From Bacteroidota bacterium (GTDB lineage Bacteria > Bacteroidota > Bacteroidia > Bacteroidales > FEN-979), in NCBI GenBank assembly GCA_026391795.1, contig JAPLDI010000047.1, positions 16,045 to 80,044 on the forward strand: a stretch of 64,000 nt of DNA. Reading direction: 5' to 3'. The stretch's first letter is position 1. Each line of letters begins with the position of its first letter. Of the stretch, positions 17,079 through 25,956 are shown one piece after another. The notes beneath the pieces were generated by a model. It was not told the origin of the DNA and searched no databases. It saw only the letters and a program-made list of their open reading frames with translations. The translations under genes and the position numbers were made by a program.

Positions 17079-19217
17079 ATGACGGTCAGATTTGAAAATA
17101 CAATCCGGATTTCTTTATTTACCCTTGGCTTTTCTGCTCTTGCCACCCAGGTATTTCTTATCCGTGAATGTTTTTCTGTCTTTAATGGCAATGAACTCGT
17201 TATCGGAATCGTCATGGCGAACTGGATGCTGCTAACCGGCGCAGGAGCCTACATTGCAAGGTTCTATTGCAGGATGAAAGGGCGGCTCACCTTTCTTCTC
17301 TTTCTGCAATTCCTCTTTTCCATTCTGCCAATACTGATGTTGCTGAAACTGGATCTGTGGAAAGCAGATTCACTTCCTGCAGGAACAATTCCCGGACTTA
17401 TTCCGGTTATCCGATCCATGCTCCTCTTCCAGCTGCCTTTCTGCCTGCTCAATGGTTTTCTCTTTGTGGCTTTTGTTTATGAATTGTCGGAGGTTAGAAT
17501 GAAAAATGCACTCTCCGTCTCTTATACCCTCGAAACCGTGGGAGGAATGGTCGCCGGGATCCTGGTGAATGTTTTTATCCTGACCTTCTCCGGCATATAT
17601 ACCGGACTTCATGCTGTCCTGTTTATCAACCTGATGGTCTGCATGCTTTTTTGTTTGACCAGTGCCAGCCGATTGCAGAAATTCATCATGCTCCCGGTAT
17701 CTCTTCTTTTTATGGTTGTCCCTTTTTTTGCAGATCTCGACGCCTACACAGTTAAACTGTTTTATCCGGATCAGCAAGTGATTTATCACAAATACACTCC
17801 ATATGGAAAGCTGGATGTGACCATGAATGCCCGGCAGCTGAATTATTTTGAGAACGGGTTGCTGCTCTTCTCTTCCAGGAACGAAATTGGAAACGAAGAA
17901 TCCGTTCATTTTGCAATGGCTCAGCATCCGAATCCTGAAACAATCTTAGTGGTTTCAGGCGGGATATCCGGAACACTGACGGAAATTCTGAAATACAACC
18001 CCGCCAGGATCGATTATGTAGAACTTGATCCTGCAATAACCGATATCGGACGAAAGTATTCAAAGATTCTGGATAATAAAAGGATTCATGTCATCCATGC
18101 CGATGCCCGTCGTTTTATACGTCATTCCAATGAAAAATACGATGTGGTGCTGATCAACTTGCCGGAGCCCTTGTCATTGCTCATCAACCGTTATTATTCC
18201 CGGGAATTTCTTGTTGACCTGAAAAAGGTGCTGAACCCGGGGGGCGTCATTTGCGAAAGTTTGCCCGCCAGTTCCGATTATATGAGTAAAAAAGCAGCCG
18301 CTACAAACTCCACTCTGGTTCAAACCCTGAAAACCCGGTTCCGTATTGTGATGATCCTGCCGGGGCAGAGAAATTATTTTCTCGCTTCCGACAGCGCACT
18401 TTCCTCTGATATTCCTGACCTGATCAGGCAGCGAGGTATTTCAACAGTATATGTGAATCCCTGGTACCTGGATGTAAATTCCCTGAAAGAACGATCGGAA
18501 TATATCCATTCACACCTCAATACGACCGCAGAAGTGAACAGCGATTTCAGGCCACTGGCGTTCTTTCTGCAGATGAGATACTGGAATTCCATGTTCGAAT
18601 GGAGTTTGCCTGTATCGCTGATTTTCATCCTGGTTTTGCTGGTTGTGATCGTTTTTACCTTGAACAGGATAACCGTCGGGCTCTTCACGGGTGGTTTTAC
18701 AGCCTCATCTCTCCAGTTGATGATCCTGGTTTCTTTCCAGGTTATCTATGGATATGTTTTTCTGGCCACGGGGATCATTCTTGCTTTGTTCATGGCTGGA
18801 CTTGCTGCGGGTGCCTTTTCGTTTCCCCGGTTGATTCCGGTTCCTTCCGAAAAAGATTACCTTCGTGTACAGTTCACACTGGCCTTCTATTCGCTCGGTT
18901 TCCCATTTGTCATCCTGGCTCTTAACCTGCCTGGATTTTCAGAATTTCTGGTCCGGATCATTTTCATTTTCTTGATAATTTCTCTCTCCTTTATTATCGG
19001 ACTGGAGTTTTCGCTTGCATCAGCCCTCGGTCGCCGGGGGATTACCGAAAAGGTCTCTTCCGGTTATTCTGCCGACCTCTTCGGATCCGCTTTTGGGGCC
19101 ATCGCAACAATCCTGCTTCTGCTCCCTTTTCTCGGGATGGTAAATTCCTGCCTGGTAATAGCATTGATGAATCTTTTCAGTGCAGGATTTCTTTTTTTAA
19201 GGCCAAAAATATTGTAA
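17079..19217 (+). CDS. Membrane protein with an internal spermidine-synthase-like domain
   Basis: A 712-aa protein. About seven spans lie in residues 5-230, a soluble Rossmann domain at about 245-480 and six or seven spans at about 500-710. The soluble part has ETILVVSGGISG, YVELDPAI and HVIHADARRFIR, then YDVVLINLPEP, in the order found in polyamine aminopropyltransferases. The GGGDG glycine loop is SGGISG here and the usual DSTDP catalytic stretch is NLPEP, so true spermidine synthase activity is doubtful. Fused transporter/SpeE-like proteins are known but uncharacterised. It is divergent from the Memo fusion (39 bp between start codons) and 57 bp upstream of the radical SAM gene, suggesting it belongs to that system. 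Confidence 0.8.
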   Translation: MTVRFENTIRISLFTLGFSALATQVFLIRECFSVFNGNELVIGIVMANWMLLTGAGAYIARFYCRMKGRLTFLLFLQFLFSILPILMLLKLDLWKADSLPAGTIPGLIPVIRSMLLFQLPFCLLNGFLFVAFVYELSEVRMKNALSVSYTLETVGGMVAGILVNVFILTFSGIYTGLHAVLFINLMVCMLFCLTSASRLQKFIMLPVSLLFMVVPFFADLDAYTVKLFYPDQQVIYHKYTPYGKLDVTMNARQLNYFENGLLLFSSRNEIGNEESVHFAMAQHPNPETILVVSGGISGTLTEILKYNPARIDYVELDPAITDIGRKYSKILDNKRIHVIHADARRFIRHSNEKYDVVLINLPEPLSLLINRYYSREFLVDLKKVLNPGGVICESLPASSDYMSKKAAATNSTLVQTLKTRFRIVMILPGQRNYFLASDSALSSDIPDLIRQRGISTVYVNPWYLDVNSLKERSEYIHSHLNTTAEVNSDFRPLAFFLQMRYWNSMFEWSLPVSLIFILVLLVVIVFTLNRITVGLFTGGFTASSLQLMILVSFQVIYGYVFLATGIILALFMAGLAAGAFSFPRLIPVPSEKDYLRVQFTLAFYSLGFPFVILALNLPGFSEFLVRIIFIFLIISLSFIIGLEFSLASALGRRGITEKVSSGYSADLFGSAFGAIATILLLLPFLGMVNSCLVIALMNLFSAGFLFLRPKIL

Positions 19218-19274
19218 TTTTATAGAGTATTTTCGGGATGTGGATTAAAAAATACCTCCCTGTTTATTCGAAGG

Positions 19275-20438
19275 ATGGCAAGAAAGATATCGAAACGGGA
19301 TTTTTTACGCCTCAGTGTTTTGGGACTTGGTGCTGCTGCCGCTGGTACCGGGACGGCCAGGGCCCTGGCGAAAGGGATGATCAACAAAGGAGGAAATGCC
19401 CTCACCGGCTCCCCGGATGACCTTTCAAAATATACCCGTGAAACGCCATATTCCATTCAGATGGCACGAGGGGTGAAGTGCCAGATCTGCCCGAACAACT
19501 GCATTCTGAAAGAAGGTCAGGACAGCCTCTGCCGGACTCATGTTGTCAGGGACGGGAAACTGTATACCATCGCTTATGGAAATCCCTGCTCTGTACATGT
19601 CGATCCTATCGAGAAAAAACCATTGTTCCATTTTCTTCCCTCTACCCGGAGCTTTTCAATAGCCACAGCCGGCTGTACAATAGCCTGCCTGAACTGCCAG
19701 AACTGGGAGATATCCCAGGAAAGTCCAAGAAACACATCAAACTTTGACCTTATGCCTGTTAAGGTTATGGAACAGGCTGTCCAGAGCGGCTGCAGGTCGG
19801 TAGCTTATACGTATTCAGAACCCGTGGCATTCTATGAGTACACCTTTGATACGGCGAGATTCGTCCGGGCGAGGGGGTTGAAAAACGTGTTGATCTCCAA
19901 CGGCTTTATCAATGAAAAGCCGTTACGCGACCTTTGCAAATACATCGATGCGGCCAATATAAACCTGAAGTCATTCAGTGAGGAAATTTACGCGAAACTG
20001 AATGGCGGTTCGTTACAACCCGTGCTGAATACATTGAAGATTCTCAGGGAAGAAGGGGTCTGGCTGGAGATCACCAACCTGGTTGTTCCCGGGTGGACCG
20101 ACAAGCCAGACATGATCACGCAGATGTGTGAGTGGCTTGCAAAGAGCGGTTTCGGGGATACACCCTTGCATTTCAGCCGTTTTTTTCCGCTGTACAAACT
20201 GAAAGATCTTCCCTATACCCCGCTGGATATCCTTGAACGTGCAAGGGAAATTGCTATAAAGGCCGGGATCAGGTATGTTTATATCGGTAATGTTCCGGGA
20301 TCTCCGGCAGAAAACACTTACTGCCCGGAATGTAAGAAGGTAATTGTAGAGAGAAAGGGATTCTCAATCCTTAACAATAACATCAGCAATTCCGCGTGTA
20401 AATTCTGTTCGGCAAAAATTGCCGGGGTGTGGAGTTAA
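19275..20438 (+). CDS. amrS: AmmeMemoRadiSam system radical SAM enzyme with Tat-like signal
   Basis: A 387-aa protein. Residues 1-32 read SKRDFLRLSVLGLG and an Ala-rich stretch, a twin-arginine-type signal with Lys-Arg in place of Arg-Arg. Cys69, Cys72, Cys76 and Cys86 form an N-terminal cluster (CQICPNNC). The radical SAM motif CTIACLNC is at Cys134, Cys138 and Cys141, followed by the SAM-site EPVAFYEY stretch. The C-terminal tail has CPEC and CKFC pairs, a likely zinc or iron-sulfur site. It is the radical SAM partner of Memo and AMMECR1, both encoded 2.2 kb away in one fused gene. The substrate is unknown. It ends tail-to-tail with the next gene in a 4-bp overlap. Confidence 0.9.
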   Translation: MARKISKRDFLRLSVLGLGAAAAGTGTARALAKGMINKGGNALTGSPDDLSKYTRETPYSIQMARGVKCQICPNNCILKEGQDSLCRTHVVRDGKLYTIAYGNPCSVHVDPIEKKPLFHFLPSTRSFSIATAGCTIACLNCQNWEISQESPRNTSNFDLMPVKVMEQAVQSGCRSVAYTYSEPVAFYEYTFDTARFVRARGLKNVLISNGFINEKPLRDLCKYIDAANINLKSFSEEIYAKLNGGSLQPVLNTLKILREEGVWLEITNLVVPGWTDKPDMITQMCEWLAKSGFGDTPLHFSRFFPLYKLKDLPYTPLDILERAREIAIKAGIRYVYIGNVPGSPAENTYCPECKKVIVERKGFSILNNNISNSACKFCSAKIAGVWS

Positions 20439-21541
20439 GGTCCTTCTGCTTCCCTGTTTTTCCAGATATCCAGATAGATTGGCAGATGATCTGAGAAGCC
20501 GCCTGTATAGCGGGGCCCGGCATAAGTGCGTACAGGTCTTCCTCCCATGAACCGTTCATCGTCTTCCATCAGGAAAGCAGCATGAAAGATATGAACGGCT
20601 TCACGTGAAGTTTGTAAACTCTTCCGCTTAAGAAAAAAATTCCCTGTGACCATAAATTGGTCAAGAATGGCCCACTTTCCCTGAAATTTATGCGTGCCTT
20701 CATTTGGATTATGGTTCAATGGCAACATCAGGTTTACAAGGCCTGACGCTCTGGTCTGGTCTGAAAGTCCTGCTGCACCAAGCACCCTGGCAATCGCCGG
20801 CTGGTCGGGTTCATCATTGAAATCGCCCATGATGATGATTTGCGGATCAGCCTGATTTTGCTGAAGCGTATCCAGGACCGAACGGAGTTTTTGTGCTGCA
20901 ATCTTTCTTTTCGGAACACTTTCTGCGAAACCTCCTCTTCGGGAAGGCCAGTGGTTAACGAAAAGATGGAGGGTGTCACCGGTAAAGAGGATGCCTTTGA
21001 CGTAGAGGATATCCCGGGTGTGAATCAACGAATCAAAAGGAAACTGAATGCGGATGCTTCGCGAGTATTCAATCCTGAATAGATCCGGACGATACAGGAT
21101 TGCTACATCAATTCCCCGGGCATCTTCCGATTCGAAATGAATGAAACGGTATTTGTACTTTTTCAGCGGTGTTTCATAGATCATTTTATTAAGCACATAC
21201 CGGTTCTCTACCTCACACATCCCGATGATCGCAGGGGGTTCCCATTCCCCGATGGCCATGAAGGTTTTTGCCAAGTGATTCAGCTTCTGAAGGAACCTGC
21301 CGAAGGTCCATCTTTTAATCCCTTTCGGAGTGAACTCTTCATCCAGTTTTGTTGTGTCATCGAAAGGATCATAAAGGTTTTCAAGATTGTAGAATACGAC
21401 TCTGACAAATTGGCGTTTTTTTACCAAGGTTTCGGGATTGGCATGGTTTTCGGAAAGGTCCGGATCCTGCCTTCCGGTTGTTTTCTGTCCAAAAAAAAAG
21501 ACAGGGAACAGGAGAAAAGCAAGAGTAATAAATGTTCTCAT
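20435..21541 (-). CDS. Exported endonuclease/exonuclease/phosphatase family protein
   Basis: A 368-aa protein with a Sec signal peptide (residues 1-19, ending FFFGQ). The mature part begins VVFYNLENLYD, the first Asn motif of the EEP fold, followed by IIGMCEVENRYVLN (metal Glu), GIDVAILYR, NHWPSRRGG and IIMGDFNDEPD, and ends with FSDHLPIYLDI (catalytic Asp-His). All metal and catalytic positions are present. Exported members of this family in Bacteroidota are annotated as nucleases or phosphodiesterases; DNA, RNA or lipid head-groups are all possible substrates. It overlaps the radical SAM gene by 4 bp at its 3' end. Confidence 0.88.
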   Translation of the reverse strand: MRTFITLAFLLFPVFFFGQKTTGRQDPDLSENHANPETLVKKRQFVRVVFYNLENLYDPFDDTTKLDEEFTPKGIKRWTFGRFLQKLNHLAKTFMAIGEWEPPAIIGMCEVENRYVLNKMIYETPLKKYKYRFIHFESEDARGIDVAILYRPDLFRIEYSRSIRIQFPFDSLIHTRDILYVKGILFTGDTLHLFVNHWPSRRGGFAESVPKRKIAAQKLRSVLDTLQQNQADPQIIIMGDFNDEPDQPAIARVLGAAGLSDQTRASGLVNLMLPLNHNPNEGTHKFQGKWAILDQFMVTGNFFLKRKSLQTSREAVHIFHAAFLMEDDERFMGGRPVRTYAGPRYTGGFSDHLPIYLDIWKNREAEGP

Positions 21542-21679
21542 AAGGACTCTATTTATATGGATTATAAAGAGATGGCAGGATTTTAGGGAAAGCGGGATTC
21601 CCCTAACCTTGAAATGACATTCCTGCTCTTAATCGGCCAGAAGGAAAAAAGTAATCCGGATGTGCCGGTAAAGAAGCGA

Positions 21680-21701
21680 AATGTTAACAAAATTTAACAT
21701 T
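21680..21701. promoter_or_regulatory. Inverted repeat upstream of htrA
   Basis: AATGTTAA (21680-21687) and TTAACATT (21694-21701) form a perfect 8-bp inverted repeat around six bases. It lies 74 bp before the htrA ATG in a 233-bp gap that otherwise shows nothing. It could be an operator; no regulator is known. Confidence 0.4.
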
Positions 21702-21774
21702 GAAAGATTATACTATTAAAAAATACGAACCGTTTTCAGATCAACATTAATCAACCTAAAAAAGAAGAAACAGT

Positions 21775-23202
21775 ATGAAACGTTTGATTGGTCTTTTTCT
21801 GGTAGCAGTGGCCGGTGGTGCTGTTGCCTTAGGCGCTTATAAATTGATGGAACAGAAACGTCCTCTTTACACTTCAGCAGTGCAACAATCACTCCCGCTC
21901 AGGCCGGTGAATTATATTCCGGGTGCAGCATTCGATCAGCCCGATTTTGAAATGGCAGCGTCCATTTCGGTCCATGCGGTTGTTCATATCAAAACTGAAT
22001 TCCAGAGGAAAAGCAATGTATATGATGATTTTTTTAATCTATTCAACTTCGGACAAGGTATGCCCAACCAGGCGATTGAAGCCATGGGGTCAGGCGTGAT
22101 CGTGGATCCGGAGGGATATATTGTTACCAATAACCATGTCGTTCAGGATGCAGATAATATTATCGTTACCCTGAATGACAAACGTGTTTTTAAAGCCACC
22201 ATCGTCGGTGCTGATGCAAGTACAGATCTGGCTTTGATCAAGATCGAGGAGAAGAACCTGCCTTTCCTTTCATACGGAAACTCTGATGATGTAAGGATCG
22301 GAGAATGGGTGCTCGCAGTTGGGAATCCGTTCAACCTCACATCTACCGTCACCGCCGGAATTGTCAGTGCCAAAGCCAGGGATATTAACATTCTCGGCTC
22401 TCAGGGATCTGTTGAATCGTTTATCCAGACTGACGCTGCCGTAAATCCTGGCAATAGCGGAGGTGCCCTCGTCAACCTGAAAGGACAACTCATCGGCATC
22501 AACGCTGCCATTGCTTCCGGAACCGGAAACTATGTGGGTTATTCATTCGCAATTCCTGCTAACATCGTAAAAAAAGTGGTGGGTGACTTCATGAAGTTCG
22601 GGAAGATCCAGCGCGGCTATCTCGGCATCAGGTACAGGGAGATTGACGACCAGTTTGCAAGAGACAAAGATCTTCCATCCGTAAAAGGTGTTTATGTTCA
22701 GGAGGTTGTGGAAGGCGGAGCCGCCGAAAAAGCGGGCATGAAAAAAGGAGATGTCATCCTTCAGATGCAGGGGTTGCCCGTTAACAGCGGATCCGAACTC
22801 CAGGAGATCATCACGCAGCATAATCCTGGCGATAAAATCGCCCTGTCGGTTTTCCGGGACGGAAATCAGGTGGATCTGTCACTGACGCTTCTGAACGAAA
22901 ATGAAAATCTGGCATACACCAAAGATAACCAGATCATTATCCATGGTGCTACCTTTCAGCATATCACCGATAGCGAGAAACAACGGTATACGATCAACGA
23001 CGGATACAAGATCGTTCATCTCGATAACGGTTTGCTGAGAAACAGCGGTATCAGGGAGGGTTTTATAATAACAGCAATAGACAAACAACCAGTCCATTCT
23101 ACGCAGGATCTGAAAGAGGCATTTACTTCCCGAAAAGGAGGGGTGCTCGTTGAAGGGGTTTACCCGAACGGTATGAGGGCGTATTATGGCATAGGACTAT
23201 AG
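21775..23202 (+). CDS. htrA: HtrA/DegP-family periplasmic serine protease
   Basis: A 475-aa protein with an N-terminal membrane anchor or signal (residues 3-22). The trypsin-like domain has His121 (NNHVV), Asp151 (STDLALIKI) and Ser228 (NPGNSGGAL), the complete triad. A PDZ domain follows at about 285-380 (RGYLGIRYRE, GGAAEKAGMKKGDVIL) and a second, diverged PDZ at about 390-470. It degrades or refolds damaged envelope proteins. It is 12 bp upstream of the primary sigma factor, so the two may be co-transcribed. An inverted repeat lies upstream at 21680. Confidence 0.93.
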   Translation: MKRLIGLFLVAVAGGAVALGAYKLMEQKRPLYTSAVQQSLPLRPVNYIPGAAFDQPDFEMAASISVHAVVHIKTEFQRKSNVYDDFFNLFNFGQGMPNQAIEAMGSGVIVDPEGYIVTNNHVVQDADNIIVTLNDKRVFKATIVGADASTDLALIKIEEKNLPFLSYGNSDDVRIGEWVLAVGNPFNLTSTVTAGIVSAKARDINILGSQGSVESFIQTDAAVNPGNSGGALVNLKGQLIGINAAIASGTGNYVGYSFAIPANIVKKVVGDFMKFGKIQRGYLGIRYREIDDQFARDKDLPSVKGVYVQEVVEGGAAEKAGMKKGDVILQMQGLPVNSGSELQEIITQHNPGDKIALSVFRDGNQVDLSLTLLNENENLAYTKDNQIIIHGATFQHITDSEKQRYTINDGYKIVHLDNGLLRNSGIREGFIITAIDKQPVHSTQDLKEAFTSRKGGVLVEGVYPNGMRAYYGIGL

Positions 23203-23214
23203 GAGTGAACCATA

Positions 23215-24078
23215 ATGAGACAATTAAAAATATCCAAATCAATAACAAACCGGGAAACCGCCTCGCTTGACAAGTACCTTCAGGATATCGGGAAGGAAGA
23301 GTTGATCACCACCGATGAAGAAGTACAGCTTGCCCAGCGGATCCGGGCCGGTGACCAGAAGGCACTGGAGAAACTGTGCAAGGCAAACCTTCGGTTTGTT
23401 GTATCGGTTGCCAAGCAGTACCAGAACCAGGGACTCAGCCTGCCTGACCTGATCAATGAAGGAAACCTGGGGCTGATCAAGGCGGCACGCCGTTTTGACG
23501 AAACCCGCGGATTCAAATTTATTTCCTATGCGGTCTGGTGGATCCGCCAATCGATCCTGCAGGCCCTGGCCGAACAATCCCGGATCGTCAGGCTTCCTTT
23601 GAACCAGGTAGGTTCCCTGAGCAAGATGAACAAAGTTTCATCACGCCTGGAGCAGCGTTTCGAAAGACCACCTTCTGCGGACGAGATCGCTACCGAGATG
23701 GAGGTTACGCAACATAAGGTGGAGGAGACAATGAGGATCTCCACACGGACCATCTCAATGGATGCACCGCTCGATCAGGACGATGACCTCAGGTTTCTTG
23801 ATGTCTTTGTATCGGAGGATGCACCGGGTACGGATGAAGACCTGATCAGGGAATCGCTGGCAAGGGAAGTACAACGCTCGCTTTCCACGCTTGCGGAGAA
23901 GGAGCGGGAGATTATCAACCTGTTTTACGGGATTGGGGTTCCGCACAATTACACCCTTGAAGAGATCGGCGATATGTTCGATCTGACCAGGGAGAGAGTG
24001 CGTCAGATCAAAGAAAAAGCCCTGAGAAGACTGAAACATTCTTCACGGAGCAAACTGCTGAAAGCATACCTGGGCTGA
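23215..24078 (+). CDS. rpoD: Primary RNA polymerase sigma factor (short RpoD type)
   Basis: A 287-aa sigma-70 factor. Region 1.2 includes [16 protein letters not shown], region 2 has [31 protein letters not shown] and the -10-reading helix, region 3 starts at RLPLNQVG, and region 4 is [20 protein letters not shown]. The acidic region 1.1 is absent and the non-conserved region is very short, as in the housekeeping sigma of Bacteroidota that reads TTG and TAnnTTTG promoters. That matches the promoter boxes found throughout this window. It starts 12 bp after htrA. Confidence 0.95.
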   Translation: MRQLKISKSITNRETASLDKYLQDIGKEELITTDEEVQLAQRIRAGDQKALEKLCKANLRFVVSVAKQYQNQGLSLPDLINEGNLGLIKAARRFDETRGFKFISYAVWWIRQSILQALAEQSRIVRLPLNQVGSLSKMNKVSSRLEQRFERPPSADEIATEMEVTQHKVEETMRISTRTISMDAPLDQDDDLRFLDVFVSEDAPGTDEDLIRESLAREVQRSLSTLAEKEREIINLFYGIGVPHNYTLEEIGDMFDLTRERVRQIKEKALRRLKHSSRSKLLKAYLG

Positions 24079-24123
24079 CAGTTATTGGTTTCCGGGTCCT
24101 TGCAGATTTTTTTAATTTTTTCA

Positions 24124-24152
24124 TTTGTCAAATGGAAATATTGATATATTTG
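24124..24152 (+). promoter_or_regulatory. Complete Bacteroidota promoter for the haem-type locus
   Basis: TTTG (24124-24127), 17 bp, then TATATTTG (24145-24152). Both elements are perfect matches to the phylum consensus. Transcription should begin near 24158, about 17 nt before the ATG at 24175. Confidence 0.8.
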
Positions 24153-24174
24153 CACCGTTAATTATTTAACACAG

Positions 24175-24531
24175 ATGACCCGTAAATCCATTTTGCGCAA
24201 ACTGATCTTCTTCCCCTTGACGATCGCTGCTTTCCTGCTTTGTACGGGTTCATTGATTAATTTCCATCAGTATCGGATCTGGCACCGGCCGCTCATCCTT
24301 GAGTTCGTAGCATACAAACGCGACAGTGAGAAAACAGCGGGACAGTTCGGGGTGAAGGATTTTGCCCATCCCAATCCGGTACATTTTATTTCACTGGATG
24401 CAATCTTTTCTTCCTTTGTGGAATTCCCTGCTTGTTCGGTCAGGTTTTCTCCGGTTTTAACATTTTCCTCACGTATACCTGAATTGCTGAGGCATGGGAT
24501 CCATGGCCTCCGTGCGCCTCCTCTTGCCTGA
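24175..24531 (+). CDS. Small predicted membrane protein at the head of the HmuY/TonB locus
   Basis: A 118-aa protein. Residues 10-30 (LIFFPLTIAAFLLCTGSLIN) form one hydrophobic segment that could be an anchor or signal. The rest is not hydrophobic, has several His (NFHQYRIWH, FAHPNPVHF) and ends GLRAPPLA. The strongest promoter of the region lies just upstream, which supports it as a real gene. I do not recognise a family with certainty. From memory, short proteins ending in an LRAPP-like tail occur next to TonB metal or haem receptors in other Bacteroidota, which would fit the genes that follow. The His content makes a role in metal or haem sensing possible but unproven. Confidence 0.55.
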   Translation: MTRKSILRKLIFFPLTIAAFLLCTGSLINFHQYRIWHRPLILEFVAYKRDSEKTAGQFGVKDFAHPNPVHFISLDAIFSSFVEFPACSVRFSPVLTFSSRIPELLRHGIHGLRAPPLA

Positions 24532-24690
24532 ATTGATCCTTCCTTTTCTTCTCCCGGAAGGAGATTCCCTGTATTTTGATAAATCCGTTATACCCAGTCA
24601 GGGTTGAACATGTAATAATTGGATTTTTCAAATACCGGGATCATCTGGCATTTTCACCACATTTATTCTTTCTAAAATATTCAACAGTAA

Positions 24691-25956
24691 ATGAAAAAAG
24701 TATATATCGTTATCGTTGCGGGACTTATTTTATCAGGGGCATTTACTTTCGGTCCTGCCCTTCATGCACAGGTTGTTTTAAAAACCGACAGTATCACGAT
24801 GGGGCAATATTATGCCAATGAGATTTATTACAGCATGAAGAATGGGGAAGTTTCTTCCTATGCAAGAAATTCATGGGACATCGCTTTCCGGACAACCATC
24901 CGGAGTTCAAGCATTCTTACCAATGACGGTTACAGCGTGATCTTATGGTCCTATCCCAAAGCCGATACTGCCGGCTGGGCTTCAGTTGATACCAGCGGAC
25001 TGTATACCTGGACCCCGATGTACAACGATCCCGGAGATTGGGAAAATGGCGCATTCAGCAGGAATGCCACCGGGCATCCTGACTATGGCTGGGGCAGGTA
25101 CAACGACCAGACCCACGATGTAGTGGGTGATTCAATCTTTATCATCAAACTGCGGAATGGCAGTTTCAGAAAACTTGAGATCATCCGGAAAAATTCAGTA
25201 AACAATATTTATTATTTCCGCTTCGCCAAACTGGATGGAACCGGCCAGCAGGATCTTTCCCTTAACTGCAACACTTATCTGGCCAGGGAATTTGTCGGAT
25301 ACTCAATAGAAACCAATGAGGTGGTGGAATACCAGCCGAACAAGACCGATTGGGACATCCTGTTTACAAAATACATGTCCATTCAGCACAATGGCCAGCC
25401 TTATGCAGTAACCGGCGTGCTGAATCGGGACGGAGTAAAATCCAAAACGTTTTATCCGGTCTCACTTGATTATGTCGACTTTACCCGGGGGACCTGGGAT
25501 TCAACCCGTTCTGCGATCGGCTGGGAATGGAAATATATAGATACCAATTATGTATATCATATAAAAGATTCAACGGTATATTTTGTAAAATCCTCAAACG
25601 GGGAAGTCGTCAAACTTGTCTTCTCGAAATTTGCAGGAAGCAGTACCGGGCTTATCGTTTTTAAAACCGGAAAGGTTCCGGGACTTGGAATTCCTGTGAA
25701 TCAGAATTCCGGTGAGATTTCTGTTTATCCAAACCCGGCAACTGACCTTGTTCATGTCACCTTTACACGCACCTCCGTTGAACCGTCAATCCTGGAACTG
25801 ACAGATATTTCAGGCAGATTAGTAGAGAAGAGACTGGTAAATACGGATTCCGGAATGGTATTGCTCAATGTCTCCGGACTTGGAAGCGGAATCTACATAA
25901 TTAAGCTATCATCGCCCGAAGGAAGTGTCATCCGGAAAATCATGATAAGCCGCTAA
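24691..25956 (+). CDS. HmuY-like secreted protein with T9SS sorting domain
   Basis: A 421-aa protein with a Sec signal peptide (to about residue 27, HAQ). Residues 35-340 resemble two stacked HmuY-type beta domains: NEIYYSMKNGEVSSYARNSW then DIAFRT, and later TDWDILFTKYMSI with VTGVLNRDGV. The last ~75 residues (YPNPATD, VEPSILELTDISGRLV, GSGIYIIKL, VIRKIMISR) are a type A T9SS C-terminal sorting domain, so the protein is probably exported to the cell surface. HmuY of Porphyromonas gingivalis is a haem-binding haemophore-like protein. Which residues would bind haem here cannot be told. Its stop TAA shares its last base with the receptor ATG (TAATG), which indicates coupled translation. Confidence 0.82.
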   Translation: MKKVYIVIVAGLILSGAFTFGPALHAQVVLKTDSITMGQYYANEIYYSMKNGEVSSYARNSWDIAFRTTIRSSSILTNDGYSVILWSYPKADTAGWASVDTSGLYTWTPMYNDPGDWENGAFSRNATGHPDYGWGRYNDQTHDVVGDSIFIIKLRNGSFRKLEIIRKNSVNNIYYFRFAKLDGTGQQDLSLNCNTYLAREFVGYSIETNEVVEYQPNKTDWDILFTKYMSIQHNGQPYAVTGVLNRDGVKSKTFYPVSLDYVDFTRGTWDSTRSAIGWEWKYIDTNYVYHIKDSTVYFVKSSNGEVVKLVFSKFAGSSTGLIVFKTGKVPGLGIPVNQNSGEISVYPNPATDLVHVTFTRTSVEPSILELTDISGRLVEKRLVNTDSGMVLLNVSGLGSGIYIIKLSSPEGSVIRKIMISR

